Assembly: GCA_035552775.1 (NCBI GenBank)
Contig: DASZKW010000061.1
Location: 3,985 to 67,984 of the forward strand
DNA: 64,000 bases
Source: DASZKW01 sp035552775
GTDB taxonomy: Bacteria; Actinomycetota; Acidimicrobiia; Acidimicrobiales; Palsa-688
Reading direction: 5' to 3'
Part shown: positions 58,799-64,000 of the stretch, one piece after another
How positions within the stretch are numbered: position 1 is the stretch's first letter
How the letters are laid out: each line of letters starts with the position of its first letter
Notes under the pieces: model-generated
The model's input: the letters and a program-made list of their open reading frames with translations, nothing else
Told to the model about the DNA's origin: nothing
Databases searched by the model: none
Program-made: the position numbers and the translations under genes

Positions 58799-59653
58799 GT
58801 GGGAGCGTCGGGAACTGGCATCAGCCTCCGACGGGTGAATGTTGGCGGCGTGTCAACTTCGTATGCTGTGGGCGGCCGGGGCCAGCCCGTGCTGTTCCTG
58901 CACGGGTGGGGATTGGGTCACCGAACGTACGCTCGACCTCTGGCGATGCTCGTCAGCCGGGGATGCCGCGTCTACGCCCCATCATTGCCAGGATTTGGTG
59001 GCAACCCACCGCTGCCCGCCGACCAGCGGACGGTGGCCGGCTACGGAGAGTGGGCGGCGCAGTTCCTCGACGCCGTGGATGTCGGCGAAGCCGTCCTCGT
59101 CGTGGGCCACTCGTTCGGCGGTGGGGTCGCCGTCACCTTGGCGCACGGGCACCCCGAGCTGGTGCGAAGCCTCGTCCTGCTCAACTCGGTGGGAGGGGGA
59201 CGTTGGCAACGGGCAGCAGGGCGCCCCGGTTACCTCGGCGGCCGTCCGGTGTGGAGTTGGACGTTGCAGCTGGCACGCGAGCTCCTGCCCCCCCAGCGGG
59301 GCGTGGGTCTGATCGTCGACATGTGGTACGACGTCGCCAGCAACCTGGTTCGCAACCCGTGCGGACTGTGGGAGATCGGGCGGATGGCCGCCGGGGTAGA
59401 CCTGCTTGCCGAACTGGCCGATCTGGCATCGTGGGAGATACCGATCCTTGCTCTGCGCGGTCACGCCGACGGGGTGGTACCCCGCAAGGCCTTCGAGGCG
59501 GTGTGCGCAGCCCTTGGCCGCGAGGGCAGCGTCATCCGCGGCAACCACTGCTTCTTGTTGGCCGATCCCGCATCCTTCGACGAGGTCATGGCCAACGTCC
59601 TCGCCGTCGGGTCGGGGTCGGCCACCCACCCTCTCCTCGAGGCGGTCCCATGA
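58799..59653 (+). CDS. Alpha/beta hydrolase
   Basis: A 284-residue hydrolase. Oxyanion-hole loop FLHGWGLGH, nucleophile Ser in VVGHSFGGG, acid Asp in LRGHADGVV and catalytic His in RGNHCFLL are visible. There is no signal peptide. The substrate is unknown. It begins 84 bp from the HIU hydrolase start, divergently, and its stop overlaps the ACT-domain gene start (ATGA). Confidence 0.86.
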   Translation: MGASGTGISLRRVNVGGVSTSYAVGGRGQPVLFLHGWGLGHRTYARPLAMLVSRGCRVYAPSLPGFGGNPPLPADQRTVAGYGEWAAQFLDAVDVGEAVLVVGHSFGGGVAVTLAHGHPELVRSLVLLNSVGGGRWQRAAGRPGYLGGRPVWSWTLQLARELLPPQRGVGLIVDMWYDVASNLVRNPCGLWEIGRMAAGVDLLAELADLASWEIPILALRGHADGVVPRKAFEAVCAALGREGSVIRGNHCFLLADPASFDEVMANVLAVGSGSATHPLLEAVP

Positions 59654-60426
59654 TGGCCAGCTCTCACGAAGTGGGCGAGGCGCTGGCCCTGACTTCGATG
59701 CCCGCGAAGACAGCCGGCCGCCTGCTGGCGGAGGCTCCAGACCTTTGGCTGATGAGTGCGCCGTCGGCGGCGCTGCTGGCGTCGGACCTCGCCCTGTGCC
59801 ACCCCGTCCTCGCCCGCCGGGAGGTAAGGGCGCGGGCGGTGCCGGTTGACTACTTGGGCTCGTGGCGCATAACCGTCGCCGCTGCTGACCGTCCCGGCCT
59901 GTTGGCCGACACCGCTGCGGTGATGGCCGCCGAGCGCCTGGGTGTACGGGCTGCCTCGGCGGTCACGTTCAGCCGCGGCCTCGCCCTTCACTCACTCACC
60001 GTGGAGGCGCCGCCCCTGGACGAGCGGGCCTGGGAGCAGCTCGCCGACCGGATCCGGGCTGCTGCGCTCGCCGGGGCACCCCGGCCGCCGTTTGCGCCGT
60101 CCGGAGCGGCGGAGGTCATGGCCAACGGGACGGTGGACGGAAGGACACTCCTCACCGTCGAGGCCGTCGACCAGATCGGCCTGCTGACAGAGATCTGCCG
60201 TGCCATGGCGGACCAGGGTGTGAGCATCGAGGTTGCTCACGTCGTCAGCGAAGGAACGCGGGCGCTGGACTCGTTCGTAGTCCGGGGCCCGGTCGACGTC
60301 GACGACCTGGCGGACCGCCTGAGCCAGACAGGACGCTCGCGGTTGGCGTCAACCGCCTCCGGTCTGGCCGGCGCCATCCCCGTGGTAGGGGGTCTGGTCC
60401 GCCGCGGCCTGGAAGCTGTGATCTGA
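59650..60426 (+). CDS. Double ACT-domain protein
   Basis: A 258-residue protein with two ACT-like domains: SWRITVAAADRPGLLADTAAVM (about 70-92, given as key stretch ADRPGLLADTA) and RTLLTVEAVDQIGLLTEICR (about 163-182). The first roughly 60 residues are helical and the last 30 Gly-rich. ACT domains bind amino acids or nucleotides and often regulate enzymes; no catalytic domain is present. The ATG at 59650 overlaps the hydrolase stop, so the two are co-translated. Confidence 0.82.
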   Translation: MMASSHEVGEALALTSMPAKTAGRLLAEAPDLWLMSAPSAALLASDLALCHPVLARREVRARAVPVDYLGSWRITVAAADRPGLLADTAAVMAAERLGVRAASAVTFSRGLALHSLTVEAPPLDERAWEQLADRIRAAALAGAPRPPFAPSGAAEVMANGTVDGRTLLTVEAVDQIGLLTEICRAMADQGVSIEVAHVVSEGTRALDSFVVRGPVDVDDLADRLSQTGRSRLASTASGLAGAIPVVGGLVRRGLEAVI

Positions 60427-60530
60427 CGATTGCGCGCTTGTGGTGGTGAATCACCAATGTCCCATCTGACCGGGGCTCACCGACCACTACTCCGGTAAAG
60501 GTTGCCGCCACCCGCACCGATGTCCGGGGC

Positions 60531-61571
60531 ATGGGCGCCCGTTCTCATCACCAGGCGTGGGCCGGCGCGGCCCTATCAGATCGCGATCGGCGCGGACGGC
60601 CCCGGCGACATCTCATGGCCGCAGGCGCCGTCACCGCACTGATCGCCACTGCGCTCGTTGCGGCCGCCGCGTTCGGCGGAGCGGGGACAGGCAGGACCCT
60701 GGTGAAGACCTCGGTGGCGGGCGCCACGAAACTCTCGGCCGTGAACCGGTCGACCCCGAGCACCCTCGAACCGACCCCGGTGGCCTCCGCCCCGGCGGTC
60801 CCGTCGACGACCTTGCCGCCCGCCAAGATCATCCTTCCCCGACCCATCGTCGCCGCCAGGGTCCCGTCGTCACCCGCCAAAGCGGCGGTCCCGACTCCAC
60901 GCCGGCCAGCCGTGTTCACATCAACCAAGAGCGCACCCCGGCTGCCTTTGACCGCACCACCTCCGACCAGTCGCCCACCTGTTCAGACCCCGGCCGCGAC
61001 GCCGGCGCCGGCGCCGGCGTCGCCTGCGAACCCGGCCGGTTCGCTGGCCCCGTCCCAATCCCTCGACCTGGCCTGCTACACCGACTCCGTCGACGTCTCG
61101 TCGTGCGACAGCGCTGCCCTGGGCGCAATCAACCAGGCCCGGGCCGGCGAGGGACTAGGGCCCATGCAGCTACCGGGAGATTTCTACAGCCTCGACCCCC
61201 AGGCCCAGGTGATCGCGGTGTCGAACGCGGAGCGCGCCAGCCGGGGGTTGTCCGCGATGGCGGAGAACCCGGTCCTCGACGCCCTGGCCCAGGTCGGGGC
61301 GGTGGTCGGCGGCGACCCGACCGGCCCCTTGGGCTTTGCCTGGGCCTCCATCTACTCGATCGGCGAACCGACCGCTCTGGCCGCTGACTACACCTGGATG
61401 TACGACGACGGCCCGGCAAGTCCCAACCTTGACTGCCCGGCGGTCGGTAGTGCCGGGTGCTGGGGACACCGGGACAACATCCTGTCTCCCTGGCCAGGTC
61501 AGGCTGGCGCAGGCGTGTCCTACCTGGGGGGACGGGAGACGTTGGCCGCCGTGTTCGTCGAGAACTTCTGA
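60531..61571 (+). CDS. Secreted CAP-like domain protein with Pro/Thr linker
   Basis: A 346-residue protein. Export/TM segment at about 29-50 (AAGAVTALIATALVAAAAFGG), then a Pro/Ala/Thr/Ser-rich linker to about 175. The C-terminal domain has ALGAINQARAGEGLGPMQ and CWGHRDNIL (His-Asn pattern), a CAP/SCP-like actinobacterial family with a probable surface role. No enzymatic activity is known. The start at 60531 is not certain; the region 60427-60530 has no strong promoter. Confidence 0.75.
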   Translation: MGARSHHQAWAGAALSDRDRRGRPRRHLMAAGAVTALIATALVAAAAFGGAGTGRTLVKTSVAGATKLSAVNRSTPSTLEPTPVASAPAVPSTTLPPAKIILPRPIVAARVPSSPAKAAVPTPRRPAVFTSTKSAPRLPLTAPPPTSRPPVQTPAATPAPAPASPANPAGSLAPSQSLDLACYTDSVDVSSCDSAALGAINQARAGEGLGPMQLPGDFYSLDPQAQVIAVSNAERASRGLSAMAENPVLDALAQVGAVVGGDPTGPLGFAWASIYSIGEPTALAADYTWMYDDGPASPNLDCPAVGSAGCWGHRDNILSPWPGQAGAGVSYLGGRETLAAVFVENF

Positions 61572-61616
61572 CGACAGGTGTCAGCGTCAAGAAAGTAATG
61601 ACAACACCGCGACACT

Positions 61617-61696
61617 CAGCCCGTAGCCGGACTTGCACTCGACCGTCGTGGTACCCGAGCGGAGCGCCTCGGCGACCAGCCGGCCGACGGTGGCGT
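61617..61696 (-). pseudogene. hutI: Imidazolonepropionase (hutI) remnant
   Basis: A short frame contains GRLVAEALRSGTTTVECKSG plus YGL, which is the hallmark GTTTVExKSGYGL segment of HutI. The rest of the protein is absent on both sides. It lies 3' of the hutH relic in the order and strand expected of a hut operon. Confidence 0.7.
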
Positions 61697-61787
61697 GACT
61701 GAAACAACGTGGACAGTCGACTTCGGACTTCCGAGACTCTCGTTGCGTCTCTGTCTCTCGACTGGCCACGTAGTTTCTTTCCGGTCG

Positions 61788-62542
61788 CTAACGCAGCCCC
61801 CCGGGGACGGCGCCGGCCGCGGCGGCGACGACGCTCCCCGAGCGGATCAGCTCCTCGGCCGCCGCCAGGTCGGGTGACAGCCACCGGTCCGGTCCCGGGC
61901 CTTCCACCACGGCGCGCAGCACCGCGAGCACGGCGGCGGTCGCCGGCGCCGGCGCCCAGGAACGGCGGCAGCCCGTGGGAACGCGCCGCGTCGAGCAACC
62001 AGTCGGTGCGGCGCTCGGCGATGGAGCCCAGGTCGGCGACCGAGATGGCCAAGAAGTCGAGCGCCTGGGACAGCGGGGCGCCGTGAAAGTTGCCGTTGGA
62101 GGTGACCGAACCGTCAGGCATGAGCACGGGATTGTCGATCACGGCGGCCAGCTCCCGCTCGGCCACCATGCGGGCGAAGCTCACTGCGTCGCGCGCCGCC
62201 CCCGGCACCTGGGGCGAGCAGCGAAGCGAGTACGCGTCTTGGACCCGCGTGTCACCCATGCGATCGGACGCCACGATCTGCGAACCGGCGAGGAGGGCGA
62301 AGAGGTTGGCCGCACTGTCCACCTGCCCGGGATGGGGCCAGCGCCCCGAAGCCGGTGGAGATGCCGTAGACCGGCGCGGCCGACGAGGCCAGCTCCTCGA
62401 TCCTGCGCCGGGAGTCGACCAGACCCTGCCGGGTGGTGGCCGACAGCTCCACCATGGCTTCCTGGCGGGCGACGGCCAACACGTCCTCAGGGGTGACACC
62501 GCCCGGTTGCAAGACGACGGTGGGGAAAGAAGAACCCGCCAT
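61788..62542 (-). pseudogene. hutH: Histidine ammonia-lyase (hutH) with two internal deletions
   Basis: Three blocks of HutH survive. Block 1 (from the ATG at 62542) has GGVTPEDVLAVARQEAM and APVYGISTGFGALA. Block 2, in another frame, has HPGQVDSAANLFALLAGSQI, RVQDAYSLRCSPQVPGAARD and SNGNFHGAPLSQALDFLAIS. Block 3, in a further frame, has APATAAVLAVLR and GPGPDRWLSPDLAAAEELIR, ending at 61788. The part between blocks 1 and 2 (about 200 residues with the Ala-Ser-Gly MIO active site) and the part between 2 and 3 are gone. The gene cannot make an active lyase. Its ATG overlaps the hutU stop (TGATG). Confidence 0.85.
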
Positions 62543-62883
62543 CAAGCCTCTCGCCTGGGGATGTGCACGCCCCGGCGGCGAGCGACGTCTTCGGCGATCT
62601 CGTAGCCGGCGTCGGCATGCCGGATGATCCCCGTACCCGGGCCGTTGGTCAGCACCCGGGCGAGCTCGTCCGCGCCCGGCGCGGCCTCGATGGCGGCAAA
62701 CGACTTCCAGTCCCGTGCGGCCCGTCCCGTCCCTCCGTACACGACCAGCGACTCTGGGTGTTCGGCCACGTCCCGGTCGAGGTTGTTGTGGAGCATCCGC
62801 CGGGCCGCCTCTTGGGGCCAGGCCCGACAGGACAGGGCCGTCCCCCGCTCCACTCGAACCGGGGTGCAGGAGGGGCCGGACAT
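62542..62883 (-). pseudogene. hutU: Urocanate hydratase (hutU) reduced to fused ends, in frame
   Basis: A 113-residue open frame joins the N-terminus of urocanase (GTALSCRAWPQEAARRMLHN, ESLVVYGGTGRAARDWKSF) directly to its C-terminus (ELARVLTNGPGTGIIRHADA, RRRGVHIP). Urocanase is normally about 550 residues, so roughly 440 central residues with the NAD and active site are lost. The join is in frame and the frame is open. It heads the relic hut operon. GTG at 62889 could also start it. Confidence 0.83.
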
Positions 62884-63076
62884 GATCACGCTCCTGTCGG
62901 GCGGCGCCCGGTGCCGCGGCGGCGCTGCCTAGGCTATCTACAGGGTCCGTCAGCGGCTCCCGTTGTCGACGCGGGACTGCTGTCTTGCATTACCGCAGAG
63001 GCATGTGGAACACTGACGTCGAACCTAGGTCCAGCACCAAGGTTGCGACTAGAGCGGGAACGGGGGAGTTGGTGAC

Positions 63077-64000
63077 ATGTCAAATCGTGAGTGGTTCAAG
63101 GCGCGCAGGCTGCGAGCGTGGCTATCGGTGGCGCTTGCTGCACTGGTGACGTTCGGGGTAGGGGTGACGGTGTTCACCGGCACGTCGAGCGCCGCCATCA
63201 CGGGGGTGATCGGCAGCGCCTACGGCTACTACAGCAACATCGGCCTCTTCGGCGGCGCCCCAACAACGTGCGGGTCACCGTCGGTTACCCCGTGCCCTAA
63301 TCCCGACGTGACGTTACCCTCGACTGGCTCGGCCACTCCGCTGACGGCGAGTATCCCGTCGGCGACGGTCGTGTACGGCCCCGCCGAGATCTTCAACTCG
63401 GGACCGATAACCGTCTCCACCCAGGGGACCCCGGCGAGTGGGACGGTGACGTCGTCGTCGTCCATCGGCGCCTGCACCACGGCTGTCAGCAACGGCTGCA
63501 CCGTGGGCCAGATCTATGCCGGACCGTTCACCGCCACCAGCCTGTCGAGCACCTGCACGGCCAGCGCGTCGGGCAATACCGGCTCCGTGACGGTGGTCGG
63601 CGGCGCGCTGCTCAACGGCACGAGCCCGGCCTACGTGATTCCCACCAACCCGGCGCCCAACACCACCTATACGGGGATCAACCCCGACACCGGCGCCACC
63701 TACACGTGGATCTTCAACCAGCAGACCGTCAACTCGGACGGCTCGCTAACCATCACCGCCGCCCACGAGGTCCTCAACTCTAATGCCAAGGGTGACCTGC
63801 TCCTCGGCCAGGTGACCTGCGGCCTGATCGGTACTCCCACCACCACCACGGTGGCACCCACCACCACCACGCTGCCGGCGACCACCACCACGCTGCCGGC
63901 GACCACCACCACGCTGCCGGCGACCACCACCACGCTGCCGGCGACCACCACCACGCTGCCGGCGACCACCACCCCGCTGCCGGCGACCACCACCACGCTG
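63077..64000 (+). CDS. Exported surface protein with Thr-rich stalk, 3' end outside window
   Basis: At least 308 residues, still open at base 64000. The N-terminus has a basic start and a signal/TM segment (about 15-40, SVALAALVTFGVGVTVFTG, ends TSSAA). The middle (about 45-255) has Cys pairs and VVYGPAEIFNSGPI, TYTWIFNQQTVNSDGSLTI and HEVLNSNAKGDLLLG with a final VTCG, like a choice-of-anchor P domain. From residue 262 it is pure TTTTLPA repeats. GGGGGAG (63062-63068) precedes the ATG. Likely a cell-surface adhesin or stalk; a wall anchor would lie beyond the window. Confidence 0.8.
   Translation, partial: MSNREWFKARRLRAWLSVALAALVTFGVGVTVFTGTSSAAITGVIGSAYGYYSNIGLFGGAPTTCGSPSVTPCPNPDVTLPSTGSATPLTASIPSATVVYGPAEIFNSGPITVSTQGTPASGTVTSSSSIGACTTAVSNGCTVGQIYAGPFTATSLSSTCTASASGNTGSVTVVGGALLNGTSPAYVIPTNPAPNTTYTGINPDTGATYTWIFNQQTVNSDGSLTITAAHEVLNSNAKGDLLLGQVTCGLIGTPTTTTVAPTTTTLPATTTTLPATTTTLPATTTTLPATTTTLPATTTPLPATTTTL
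63860..64000 (+). repeat. 21-bp tandem repeats encoding TTTTLPA
   Basis: Six complete 21-bp units of ACCACCACCACGCTGCCGGCG (each one base longer than can be quoted in full in a motif list: 7 codons T-T-T-T-L-P-A) plus 15 bp of a seventh. They are in frame with the surface-protein gene. One unit has Thr4 changed to Pro. The array continues past the window end. A mirror open frame on the minus strand is not a gene. Confidence 0.9.

Noticed and set aside
62252..62542. Intact small hypothetical protein
   Set aside because: Its sequence is the HutH N-terminus followed by out-of-frame translation past the deletion junction.
63700..63996. Val/Gly-rich minus-strand frame at the window end
   Set aside because: It is the reverse of the TTTTLPA-coding repeats; the plus-strand frame carries a signal peptide and a ribosome site.
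1..64000. tRNA, rRNA or insertion sequence genes
   Set aside because: No cloverleaf-like segment, rRNA core or transposase motif was noticed by eye; a covariance-model search could still find one.

Overview
The window is high-GC DNA with short gene spacing, many GTG/TTG starts, start/stop overlaps and several probably leaderless promoters. These traits and the protein types point to an actinobacterium. Surface proteins with GYW...DGG..FGDA repeats, a TTTTLPA stalk and a choice-of-anchor-like domain resemble proteins common in Acidimicrobiia; that placement is an inference. No rRNA, tRNA, CRISPR array or complete insertion sequence was seen.

Region 1 (1-28,686) is a large surface-polysaccharide locus. 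One minus-strand group (about 5,046 down to beyond base 1) holds two glycosyltransferases, a Wzz/BY-kinase fusion, a PqqD-like protein and a nucleotidyltransferase. A plus-strand group (5,160-12,613) encodes an FkbM methyltransferase, a Wzm/Wzt-type ABC exporter and three glycosyltransferases. It converges on a seven-gene minus-strand group (22,199-12,615) with a phosphopantetheinyl transferase, a Kelch/NHL propeller protein, a second FkbM methyltransferase, a GNAT protein and glycosyltransferases. A deacetylase and a GT4 enzyme face a pglF-pglD-pglE-pglC cassette (28,686-24,336), the gene set for making UDP-di-N-acetylbacillosamine and loading it on a lipid carrier.

Region 2 (28,900-41,722) is mixed. 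It has a Tat-exported Cys-rich protein, an NlpC/P60 protein with surface repeats, a DoxX-like protein with a histone-like Lys/Ala tail, a 104-bp inverted-repeat element, an AAA ATPase with an operator-like palindrome, an FAH-family hydrolase, a nickel/cobalt permease, a GDT1-type transporter, a PhoU/phosphate-symporter pair sharing PHO-box-like repeats, an HNH-like secreted protein, an S4-domain protein, a methyltransferase and a winged-helix regulator.

Region 3 (41,919-58,714) is a purine catabolic cluster. It covers adenine and guanine-type deamination, a three-subunit xanthine-dehydrogenase-type enzyme, FAD-dependent urate hydroxylation, HIU hydrolysis, OHCU decarboxylation, allantoinase and allantoate amidohydrolase. 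An NitT/TauT-type ABC importer with a fused permease, a PhyH-type dioxygenase and an allophanate-hydrolase C-domain-like protein sit among them. An adenosine deaminase C-terminal fragment lies inside the transporter operon.

Region 4 (58,799-64,000) has an alpha/beta hydrolase, a double-ACT protein and a CAP-domain protein. It then shows a collapsed histidine-utilization operon (hutU, hutH and hutI relics, each missing its core), and a Thr-rich stalked surface protein that runs off the end.
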